Shown here in pieces: positions 1 to 5,188 of a DNA stretch of 5,188 nucleotides. Made by a program: the position numbers and the translations under genes. This DNA is from Acidimicrobiaceae bacterium (GTDB lineage Bacteria > Actinomycetota > Acidimicrobiia > Acidimicrobiales > RAAP-2), in assembly GCA_003135595.1 (NCBI GenBank), contig PLCI01000097.1, forward strand, positions 1 to 5,188, written 5' to 3'. A model generated the notes under the pieces. It was not told where the DNA came from. It was given only the letters and a program-made list of their open reading frames with translations, and did not search any database. The number at the start of each line of letters is the position of its first letter. The first letter of the stretch is position 1.

Positions 1-317
1 CCGTGGATCCAGACCATCACCGGCAGCGCGGACTGGGCGACGTCGGGGGTCCAGACGTTGAGGGTCAGGCAGCCCTCACCGAGAACCGTGGGCTCGGGCA
101 GGAGCTCGTCCATCGGTGGTGAGAACTGGCCGTGTGGCGCGGTCGGTCCGAACTCGCTCGCGTCCCGCACGCCCTCCCACGACGCGTGCCGCTGCGGGGC
201 TCGGAATCGATTCGCGCCGAACGGGCTCGCCGCGTACGGGATGCCCTTGAACGACGCGACGCCATCTCGCAATACGCCACGGACTTCGCCGTGCGTCGTC
301 TTGACGACCACGTCCAT
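1..317 (-). CDS. Type-B carboxylesterase (para-nitrobenzyl esterase-like), N-terminal part, 3' end outside window
   Basis: This is the first 105 codons of an alpha/beta-hydrolase that cleaves carboxylic esters; the rest lies beyond position 1. The N terminus is typical of the family: a V-x-T-x-x-G-x-V-R-G strand at residues 5-14, then SFKGIPYAASP at 22-32, NRFRAPQ at 36-42, a W-E-G-V-R-D-A block at 47-53 and FGP at 56-58. Residues 81-91 (E-G-C-L-T-L-N-V-W-T-P) fit the carboxylesterase type-B signature 2 as I recall it. The visible end, VMVWIHG, is the strand leading into the oxyanion-hole HGG motif. The catalytic Ser, Glu/Asp and His would lie outside the window. ATG at 317 is chosen because homology starts at once and a GGAGGT ribosome-binding site precedes it. 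It follows the MFS exporter on the same strand after 60 bases, so co-transcription is likely. The substrate cannot be inferred. Confidence 0.93.
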   Translation of the reverse strand, partial: MDVVVKTTHGEVRGVLRDGVASFKGIPYAASPFGANRFRAPQRHASWEGVRDASEFGPTAPHGQFSPPMDELLPEPTVLGEGCLTLNVWTPDVAQSALPVMVWIH

Positions 318-320
318 CGG

Positions 321-326
321 ACCTCC
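321..326 (-). promoter_or_regulatory. Ribosome-binding site of the carboxylesterase gene
   Basis: On the minus strand this reads GGAGGT, a near-perfect Shine-Dalgarno sequence. It lies 3 bases before the ATG at 317 (5 bases if the core is taken as GGAG). It supports that start and independent translation within an exporter-esterase transcript. The exporter upstream has no comparable site. Confidence 0.7.
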
Positions 327-353
327 GTTCGGGCTGTCGTCATTGCATCATGG

Positions 354-370
354 CGCAGCCGGGGGCTGCG
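354..370 (-). other. Small hairpin between the exporter and esterase genes
   Basis: A perfect 7-bp inverted repeat (CGCAGCC / GGCTGCG) with a 3-base GGG or CCC loop begins 7 bases downstream of the MFS stop codon. No T-run follows it in the direction of transcription, so it does not look like a complete intrinsic terminator. It could act as a 3'-end stabiliser or partial terminator that lowers esterase expression relative to the exporter, or it could be chance in GC-rich DNA. Confidence 0.35.
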
Positions 371-377
371 AGACGCG

Positions 378-1616
378 TCATGTCGCCGGTGCCGGGAACG
401 CCCGCTCGGGTGCACGCATCTGGCTGACCGACGGCACAAGCAGCGTCGCGAGGATGAAGGCCGTGAGGAGCGCCGCGGCACCGACGATGGTCGTCGTGAT
501 GCCGCAGACCTTCGAGATGGGCCCGACGAGTGCCATCCCGATCGGCAGGAAGACGAGCGAGCCGAACCAGTCGTACGCACTCAGCCGTGACAGCAGCTCG
601 GGCGGTATCTCGCGCTGCATCGTCGTGTTCCACAGCGTGCCGAACACGGCGATGCCGATGCCCGAGAAGAACGAGCCGATGGCGATGACCGACAGCGGGG
701 CTCGGAACGCCAGCGCGAGCAGCGGCCAGACCCACAGGATCGGTGAGATCGTCGCGACCAGCAGGGGGCGACGCGGGTCCCAGCGCAGCATGACGACGCC
801 GCCTAGGACGGCCCCGCCGCCTTCGACGGCGAGGACGAGTCCCCAGGCGGGAGCCCCGCCGAGCGACTGCAGCGCGATGACCGGGCCGAGGACGAACGTC
901 GTCGCGAAGATGAGAATGTTGACGACGGAGAACTCGACCACGATGACCCAGAGCCAGGTCCTCGCCCAGAACTCGGTCCAGCCCTCTTTCAGCAGGTGCA
1001 CGTAGGACTGCGCCGACTTCGCGGCGACCCAGTCGATCTCGATGAGATACAGCGAGACGACGCTGATCGCGTAGGTCAGCCCGTCAACGATCACCGCCCA
1101 ACCTGGATTCGCCGCTCCGACGATCACGCCCGCGACGGCCGGCCCAACGATCTGCGCCGACGAGCCCGAGAGGTTGTTCAGCGCGTTCGCCTGCAGGAGG
1201 TTGCCCTCCGAGACAACCTGTGGCACGAGTCCCGTCATCGCCGGGTTGAAGAACGCCGTCCCGACGCCGACAACGGCCGCCAGAGCCATAAAGCCCCAAA
1301 TCGGCGGCCGCTGGGCCAAGATCCAGGCTCCCAGGCCGAGCTCGGCGAAGGTTCGCAGCACGTCGGAGCTGAGCATGACGAGGCGCCGGCTGAATCGGTC
1401 GGCGATGACCCCGCCGAGGAGGAGAAGGATCACGACGGGCGTGAGGCCGGCTGCCGCGACGATCCCGACGTCCGTCGCGCTCCCGTGGTGCTCGAGCACC
1501 GCGAAGGTGATGGCGACCGGCGCCATTCCGCTGCCGATCTGTGAGGTCGTCTGGCCGATGAAGAAGTAGCGGAAGTTCCGCTCTCGCAGCGCGCCAACCC
1601 AGTCGCTCGCTTGCAT
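378..1616 (-). CDS. MFS transporter, 412 aa, MFS_3/EntS-like drug or metabolite exporter
   Basis: This is a complete inner-membrane secondary transporter, probably a proton-driven exporter. Hydrophobic segments recur along its length, consistent with about 12 helices and the family's usual size near 400-430 residues. It opens with L-R-E-R-N-F-R-Y-F at residues 10-18, the usual entry to helix 1. Motif A follows helix 2 as GGVIADRFSRR at 68-78. The stretch NPAMTGLVPQVV at 124-135, then LLQANALNNLSGS at 140-152 and GPAVAG at 158-163, is characteristic of the MFS_3/enterobactin-exporter-like group. In the C-terminal half, Q-R-E-I-P-P-E-L-L-S-R at 334-344 is also typical. The reading frame stays open upstream to 1730, but those 38 residues are charged, lack family similarity and overlap the divergent gene. 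ATG at 1616 starts exactly where homology does and fits a leaderless promoter. The substrate is unknown; the downstream esterase may act on the same class of compound. Confidence 0.92.
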   Translation of the reverse strand: MQASDWVGALRERNFRYFFIGQTTSQIGSGMAPVAITFAVLEHHGSATDVGIVAAAGLTPVVILLLLGGVIADRFSRRLVMLSSDVLRTFAELGLGAWILAQRPPIWGFMALAAVVGVGTAFFNPAMTGLVPQVVSEGNLLQANALNNLSGSSAQIVGPAVAGVIVGAANPGWAVIVDGLTYAISVVSLYLIEIDWVAAKSAQSYVHLLKEGWTEFWARTWLWVIVVEFSVVNILIFATTFVLGPVIALQSLGGAPAWGLVLAVEGGGAVLGGVVMLRWDPRRPLLVATISPILWVWPLLALAFRAPLSVIAIGSFFSGIGIAVFGTLWNTTMQREIPPELLSRLSAYDWFGSLVFLPIGMALVGPISKVCGITTTIVGAAALLTAFILATLLVPSVSQMRAPERAFPAPAT

Positions 1617-1622
1617 CGCGCC

Positions 1623-1628
1623 ATCGTA
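1623..1628 (-). promoter_or_regulatory. Putative -10 element of a leaderless promoter for the MFS exporter
   Basis: The minus strand reads TACGAT, then six bases (GGCGCG), then the ATG at 1616. A TAnnnT hexamer 6-7 bases before the start codon would place transcription initiation at or next to the A of ATG, the known layout of leaderless transcripts common in actinobacteria. This would explain the lack of a Shine-Dalgarno sequence. No convincing -35 hexamer is visible at the right distance. Confidence 0.45.
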
Positions 1629-1696
1629 AGTGTCGTCGCACGATCGCTTGGGGGATGAGCATGGCGAGATGCCGCGGGAAACGACCTTGCGCGGGG

Positions 1697-1968
1697 ATGT
1701 TCGACTCGCTTCGTGTTGGCGACTTCGCACCGCTGTGGTCCGGCCAGAGCGTCGCCTCCTTCGGCGACGGCATCTTCACGGTCGCGCTTGCGCTGGTCAC
1801 ACTGCGACCGGACGCCCGACCTGTCGCGCTCGCCTACGTCTTCGCGGCCCGCGCGGCCCGCACGGTGTGCTTTGCGCTGGTCGGCGGCGTCGTGGTCGAC
1901 AGGTTCTCACGCCGTACCGCGATGCTCGCCTTTGACGCGGCACGCGGGCCGTGGTCGCTGTGGTCGCG
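1697..1968 (+). pseudogene. Truncated and probably frameshifted MFS transporter remnant (N-terminal quarter)
   Basis: From ATG 1697, 84 codons encode a recognisable MFS N terminus: SLRVGDFAPLWSGQSVASFGDG at about residues 4-25 (helix 1 entry), a second helix region, and motif A as GGVVVDRFSRR at 63-73, followed by the start of helix 3 (AMLAFDAARG). After the GGG at 1946-1948 this frame turns hydrophilic. The neighbouring frame instead reads A-V-V-A-V-V-A, as expected for helix 3, which suggests loss of one base in the G run. Similarity ends near 1968, five bases before the stop of the opposing amidohydrolase gene. A whole transporter needs about 400 residues, so this cannot be functional. An in-frame ATG at 1655 would add 14 unrelated residues. 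The intact exporter diverges from it across 80 bases and belongs to the same superfamily, but the two N termini are too different for a recent duplication. Confidence 0.75.
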
Positions 1969-1973
1969 GAATG

Positions 1974-3197
1974 TCAGGTCGTCGAGCCTGCGAGCTCGAG
2001 CTCGGCCACCGAGTGGCCCATCAGAAACGCGAAGTTCGAGGCGTAGAAGCGGTCGCGCACGTCATCGCTCGCGTCCCCGAGCGATGCCTCGAAGCGCTCG
2101 ACGGGTCGCCGCCCGCCCTCCACGTGGGGGTAGTCCGACGAGAACAGCACGAGGTCGTCACCTGCCTGCTCGACGATCCAGCCGACGTCCTCGGTCGGAT
2201 ACGGCGTGAACCGGATCTGGCGGTGCACGTACTCGCTCGGTCGCATCGAGAGCGCTTGGAGCCGCTCCTCGTGCCGGGCGAACGCCTCAAAGGCCGACTC
2301 CATCTGGCGCAGCCACGACGGCACCCAGATCGCGCCCTGCTCCATCACGCCGACGCGGAGCCCGGGCACGGCCTCGAACACGCCGTCGAAGATCATCGCT
2401 GCCAGCGTCTGTGCGGGCGGTGCGGGGATCCCCATGTAGTCGACGGAGCGGAAGTTCTCGTCGCCGCCGTGGAAGTCATGGGGGACCGGGAGCCCGTTGA
2501 CGAAGTAGTTCGGGTCGATCAGCTGGCCGGTGCCACCGACGTGGAAGACGACCGGCACGTCGGCGTCCGCTGCGAGTGCCCAGACCGCGAACAGGTCGCG
2601 GTGGCTCGGGGAGTGCCCCGGCGGGCACCCCGAGGCGACGAGGAGCGCCGCGGCACCCTGATCGATCGCGTCCTGCGCGGCCTGCCTGGCTCGCTCGGGG
2701 TCGACCAGCGGGACGTAACAGGTCGCCAAGAGCCGACGGTCGGCGGAGCAGAACTCGAGGATCCCGCGGTTGTGCGCGCGCGCCGCCGCGTAGGCGAGGT
2801 CGAGGTCGCCCGCGTGCTCGAGCGAGTAGAGCCGGCTGTTGTGGAAGGTGTTGAAGATCAGCTGGCTCGAGAAGCCGAGCAGGTCAAGTGCGCGGGGACG
2901 GTCCGCTGCGATGAAGCCGCCAGTCGCCGCGAAGTTCTTCCGCTGCATGATCTCCTGGGCCTCGGTGGCGCGGTACTCGGCGGAGCCGTGGCGCTCCCGC
3001 AGGCGGTCGAACGATGAGAGGAGGTCGCGCTGCTGGTCCTCGGGGTCGCCGGTCTGGCGCAGCTCGTTGCCGCTCGCGTACTTGAGGAGGGGCAGCCGGT
3101 TCCGGTACTTCTCCTCGGCGTGGTCGCGGAGCCACGTCGGCGTCTCCATCAGGTGGGCGTCGGCGTCGTGGATGACGCGGCCCTCGGCGTACGCCAT
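1974..3197 (-). CDS. Amidohydrolase-2 family metal-dependent hydrolase or decarboxylase, 407 aa
   Basis: This is a cytoplasmic TIM-barrel enzyme of the amidohydrolase-2 (PF04909) group, which includes aminocarboxymuconate-semialdehyde and gamma-resorcylate decarboxylases as well as many uncharacterised hydrolases. The first strand carries IHDADAHLMETP at residues 9-20, where D13 or D11, H15 and E18 mark the first metal site. VVFHVGG at 216-222 supplies the barrel-strand histidine H219. FSSDYPHVEGG at 352-362 supplies the essential D355 with H358. EQGAIWVPSWL at 286-296 is another family block. ATG at 3197 is chosen because the conserved first strand begins within ten residues; the frame is open to 3263 but the extra 22 residues are arginine/glycine-rich and unlike the family. 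Length is normal. It is divergent from the TMEM175-like gene and tail-to-tail with the broken MFS gene. The pattern resembles actinobacterial proteins often annotated only as amidohydrolase; the substrate is unknown, and ring-cleavage or decarboxylation of an aromatic acid is only a guess. Confidence 0.92.
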   Translation of the reverse strand: MAYAEGRVIHDADAHLMETPTWLRDHAEEKYRNRLPLLKYASGNELRQTGDPEDQQRDLLSSFDRLRERHGSAEYRATEAQEIMQRKNFAATGGFIAADRPRALDLLGFSSQLIFNTFHNSRLYSLEHAGDLDLAYAAARAHNRGILEFCSADRRLLATCYVPLVDPERARQAAQDAIDQGAAALLVASGCPPGHSPSHRDLFAVWALAADADVPVVFHVGGTGQLIDPNYFVNGLPVPHDFHGGDENFRSVDYMGIPAPPAQTLAAMIFDGVFEAVPGLRVGVMEQGAIWVPSWLRQMESAFEAFARHEERLQALSMRPSEYVHRQIRFTPYPTEDVGWIVEQAGDDLVLFSSDYPHVEGGRRPVERFEASLGDASDDVRDRFYASNFAFLMGHSVAELELAGSTT

Positions 3198-3242
3198 GGC
3201 TGCCCCCGTGCCCGGCGGGACGGCGCTACGCCGAGCCCCGCG

Positions 3243-3248
3243 ATCGTA
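3243..3248 (-). promoter_or_regulatory. Possible -10 hexamer for the amidohydrolase gene
   Basis: The minus strand reads TACGAT, the same hexamer as at the MFS exporter. Here it is 45 bases before the ATG at 3197, implying a leader of roughly 40 bases. No good -35 box accompanies it, so this is a weak call based on the hexamer and its place in the divergent intergenic region. Confidence 0.22.
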
Positions 3249-3291
3249 CCGGAAGCCTTGCACCTTGGTGATCGTGACGACCGCGCTTCCG

Positions 3292-3297
3292 TAGAGT
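3292..3297 (+). promoter_or_regulatory. Putative -10 element of a leaderless promoter for the TMEM175-like gene
   Basis: TAGAGT is followed by six bases (GCCGAC) and then the GTG start at 3304, so transcription would begin at or next to the start codon. A weak -35-like GTGATC lies at 3268-3273 with an 18-base spacer. There is no purine-rich ribosome-binding site before the GTG, as expected for a leaderless message. Confidence 0.5.
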
Positions 3298-3303
3298 GCC
3301 GAC

Positions 3304-3807
3304 GTGACCGCACGGCGGATGGAGGCATTCAGCGACGGCGTGCTCGCCTACATCCTCAGCTTCGTGAACCTGGGCATCTACTGGAACAATCATCATCACC
3401 TGCTGAAGACCGTCGAGCGGGTCAACGGCTGGGTGCTCTGGGCGAACCTCGTGCTCTTGTTCTGGCTCTCCCTCCTGCCGTTCGCCACGGAGTGGATGTC
3501 GAAGAACGGCTTTGCGACGCTGCCCGTCGCGGTCTACGGCTGCGTCCTGATCCTCGCGGGGATCAGCTACTACCTCCTCGGCCGCGCGATCATCGCCGCC
3601 GTGCCGCACGACTCGATGCTCGCCGCCGCCGTCGGCTACGACGCGAAGGGGATCGCCTCGGTCTGCATCTACGCGGTCGCGATCCCACTGAGCGCCCTGT
3701 CCAGGTGGGTCGCGCTCGGCGGCTACGTCATCGTCGCGATCATGTGGCTGGTGCCCGACCGCCGACTCTCGCCGACGATCGACGAGCACGAGACGCGAGT
3801 GCAGTGA
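3304..3807 (+). CDS. TMEM175/DUF1211-family potassium-channel protein, 167 aa, apparently lacking transmembrane helix 1
   Basis: Bacterial TMEM175 proteins are small six-helix membrane proteins that assemble into potassium-permeable channels, with helix 1 lining the pore. The signature R-x-x-x-F-S-D appears as R5-M-E-A-F-S-D11, and later helices match the family: YILSFVNLGIYWNNHHHLL at 16-34 (helix 2 with the usual WxxHH), VLWANLVLLFWLSLLPFATEWM at 44-65 (helix 3), then hydrophobic segments near 72-97, 117-131 and 135-150 ending in MWLVPDRR. Between GVLA (12-15) and YILSF (16-20) the family normally has the rest of helix 1, an I/L-rich stretch ending in a Pro, a loop and the start of helix 2, roughly 30-40 residues. 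Here these are absent without any frame break, leaving five predicted helices. GTG at 3304 is the only start that keeps the FSD motif and sits after a leaderless-type promoter. Family identity is secure; channel function is doubtful. Confidence 0.88.
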   Translation: MTARRMEAFSDGVLAYILSFVNLGIYWNNHHHLLKTVERVNGWVLWANLVLLFWLSLLPFATEWMSKNGFATLPVAVYGCVLILAGISYYLLGRAIIAAVPHDSMLAAAVGYDAKGIASVCIYAVAIPLSALSRWVALGGYVIVAIMWLVPDRRLSPTIDEHETRVQ

Positions 3808-3817
3808 GCTCCGCTGT

Positions 3818-5188
3818 TCAGCGCCCGAGGAGCGCGCGCAGCGCGGAGCGGGCAGCACCCACGCCGCACATTCCGTGGACTCCGCCGCCCGGGGGCGTCG
3901 CCGACGAGCAGAGGTACAGCCCGTCGACAGTGGTGCGATAGGGATCCCATCTGACGGTCGGGCGGAAGAACGTCTGGCGTACGGTCGTCGCCCCGCCGGT
4001 GATGTCGCCGCCTACATAGTTGGGGTTCGCCGCCTCGAGCTCGGCCGCGGTCGTCGTCCGCCGTGCGAGCACGAGCTCACCGAACCCCGGCGCGAAGCGC
4101 TCGATCTGGGACTCGATGCTGGCGGTCATGTCCCGCGTTGAGCCTGCGGGCACGTGGCAATAGCCCCAGAGCGTCTGGCTGCCGAGGGGAGCACGTGAGG
4201 CGTCGACGATGCCGGGCTGCACGATGATGCAGAACGGACGCTCCGCGTGTCGACCAGCGTGGACGTCGGCCATCGCTGCGGCGACCTCCTCGAACGTGCC
4301 GCCGACATGAACGGTGCCTGCCTCGCGGCACGCGGGCGCCGTCCAGGGGACTGGACCTGACAGCGCCCAGTCCACCTTGCACAGGCCCGGTCCGAATCGG
4401 ACCCGCTCGAGGGAGCGTCGCTCGCGTGGGCTGAGAGCGCCCGCCGCGATCCGCGCGAGGTCACGGGCCGAGGTGTCGAGGAGTGTCGCCGGAGCCGTCG
4501 GCAGCTCGTCGAGGTGCCGCACCCACTGTCCCGTCCGCAGCGTCGCGCCCCTCTCGGTGAGCCACGCGGCCATCGCGTCGGCGAGCCGCCCGCTGCCGCC
4601 CTCGACGACCGGCCAGCCACCGTGGTGCGCGACCAGGGTGAGGAGGAGCCCAAACCCCGAGGTCAGCGGCGCCTGCAGCGGCCGGATCGAGTGCGCGCTC
4701 ACCCCAGCAAGCAGCCCGCGTGCTTCGTCGGTGTCGAAGCGCCGCACGAGCAGGGACGTCGGGAGCGCGCCGAGTGCCGCGAAGCGCCCGACTCGAAGCG
4801 GGGCACGAGGCACCGATCGGATCGGGGACAGTGAGGCGGCGACGATCGCGTCAGCGTTCGCGACCAGGGGGCCAAGCAGCCGCCGGTAGGCGCGCGCATC
4901 TGCGCCGAGCCCCGCAGCGGTCTCCTCGACACTCCTCGTCACTGCCGCGGCGCGACCGCCGTCGAGCGGGTGGGCGAACGCGACACGGGGCTGCAGGAAG
5001 CGAACGCCCATCGTCGTCAGGTCGAGCTCGGTGAAGAACGGCGAGCACATCGCGAGCGCCTGAACGGTCGAGCAGGTGTCGTGCAGGAAGCCGGGCATTG
5101 TTCGCTGCTCGGTCCGGCACCCACCGCCGATCGTGGCAGCGCCCTCGATGACCTCGACGTTGAGTCCCGCTCTCGTAAGGACGATCGC
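3818..5188 (-). CDS. Phytoene desaturase/PYROXD2-like FAD-dependent oxidoreductase, N terminus outside window
   Basis: The last 456 residues of a flavoprotein amine-oxidase/phytoene-desaturase type enzyme are present. The frame is open to the window edge, so the ATG at 5098 is internal. The visible part begins A-I-V-L-T-R-A-G-L-N-V-E-V-I-E, which is helix 1 and strand 2 of the FAD-binding Rossmann fold, with E15 placed to bind the FAD ribose. It is followed by IGGGCRT at 20-26. The preceding GxGxxG turn, roughly 15 residues upstream, is outside the window. Residues 31-49 (PGFLHDTCSTVQALAMCSP) and AHPLDGGRA are typical of the PYROXD2-like branch. The C terminus has the second FAD-contact motif, GLYLCSSATPPGGGVHGMCG at 423-442. 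These enzymes catalyse FAD-linked desaturation or oxidation; no carotenoid genes are adjacent, so a carotenoid role is not supported. Its stop lies 10 bases from that of the convergent TMEM175-like gene. Confidence 0.92.
   Translation of the reverse strand, partial: AIVLTRAGLNVEVIEGAATIGGGCRTEQRTMPGFLHDTCSTVQALAMCSPFFTELDLTTMGVRFLQPRVAFAHPLDGGRAAAVTRSVEETAAGLGADARAYRRLLGPLVANADAIVAASLSPIRSVPRAPLRVGRFAALGALPTSLLVRRFDTDEARGLLAGVSAHSIRPLQAPLTSGFGLLLTLVAHHGGWPVVEGGSGRLADAMAAWLTERGATLRTGQWVRHLDELPTAPATLLDTSARDLARIAAGALSPRERRSLERVRFGPGLCKVDWALSGPVPWTAPACREAGTVHVGGTFEEVAAAMADVHAGRHAERPFCIIVQPGIVDASRAPLGSQTLWGYCHVPAGSTRDMTASIESQIERFAPGFGELVLARRTTTAAELEAANPNYVGGDITGGATTVRQTFFRPTVRWDPYRTTVDGLYLCSSATPPGGGVHGMCGVGAARSALRALLGR

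Noticed and set aside
58..1005. A 315-codon plus-strand frame opposite the esterase and MFS exporter
   Set aside because: Both opposing minus-strand frames show clear protein-family motifs. This frame has low-complexity Ser/Thr/Arg/Pro composition and spans two real genes.
1617..1730. A 38-residue N-terminal extension of the MFS exporter from the ATG at 1730
   Set aside because: The added residues are charged and unlike the family, overlap the divergent MFS remnant, and homology begins exactly at ATG 1616.
1713..3017. A 434-codon open frame on the plus strand, opposite the amidohydrolase and across the MFS remnant
   Set aside because: It is rich in Arg, Val and Glu with no family motifs, and most of it is the complement of a clearly conserved enzyme. 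Long antisense frames are expected when GC at third codon positions is high.
3198..3263. A 22-residue N-terminal extension of the amidohydrolase
   Set aside because: It is Arg/Gly/Pro-rich, not part of the barrel fold, and contains the putative -10 hexamer.
3267..3282. An imperfect 16-base dyad (ggtgatcgtgacgacc) between the divergent amidohydrolase and TMEM175-like genes
   Set aside because: Only 10 of 16 positions are symmetric, and there is no regulator gene nearby to suggest an operator.
3120..3941. A 273-codon plus-strand frame overlapping the TMEM175-like gene in another phase
   Set aside because: It is Arg-rich and crosses the start of one gene and the ends of two others, while the overlapping frame encodes recognisable TMEM175 helices.
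4314..4889. A 191-codon plus-strand frame opposite the FAD oxidoreductase
   Set aside because: Ser/Arg/Pro-rich antisense shadow; the minus strand carries a continuous flavoprotein with FAD motifs at both ends.
1..5188. Search for tRNA genes, CRISPR repeats, insertion-sequence ends, integrase or toxin-antitoxin genes
   Set aside because: No cloverleaf, regularly spaced repeats, transposase or recombinase motifs, or small paired genes were seen on either strand. The two gene lesions show no insertion-sequence signature.

Overview
This 5.2-kb window is GC-rich and densely coding. Codons favour G or C at the third position, and genes are packed on both strands with short gaps. Together with two start codons that look leaderless, this suggests a high-GC bacterium, most likely an actinomycete-type lineage. 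The sequence alone does not fix the genus. The window lies inside a longer contig: both outermost genes run off its ends.

Layout from left to right. (1) Positions 1-317, minus strand: the N-terminal 105 residues of a type-B carboxylesterase. (2) Positions 378-1616, minus strand: a complete 412-residue major facilitator superfamily (MFS) exporter. It is read just before the esterase, and the two are probably one transcription unit. (3) Positions 1697-1968, plus strand: the first quarter of a second, divergently oriented MFS transporter. It appears frameshifted and is cut off 5 bases before the stop codon of the next gene, so it is a pseudogene remnant. (4) Positions 1974-3197, minus strand: a complete amidohydrolase-2 family metal-dependent hydrolase or decarboxylase. 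(5) Positions 3304-3807, plus strand: a TMEM175/DUF1211-type potassium-channel protein whose first transmembrane segment appears to be deleted in frame. (6) Positions 3818-5188, minus strand: a phytoene-desaturase/PYROXD2-like FAD oxidoreductase lacking only its extreme N terminus in this window.

The intact genes (esterase, exporter, amidohydrolase, FAD oxidoreductase) are families common in accessory small-molecule metabolism. No dedicated pathway can be read from them. They do not form one operon: orientations alternate and a degraded gene sits between the two halves.

I found no RNA gene, mobile element, CRISPR array or new multi-gene defence-like system. The points most worth a second look are two apparent gene lesions within about 1.5 kb (the shortened TMEM175-like protein and the MFS remnant) and a shared TAnnnT-N6-start arrangement at two genes. 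No gene-free stretch exceeds 300 bases; the longest gap is 106 bases (3198-3303).
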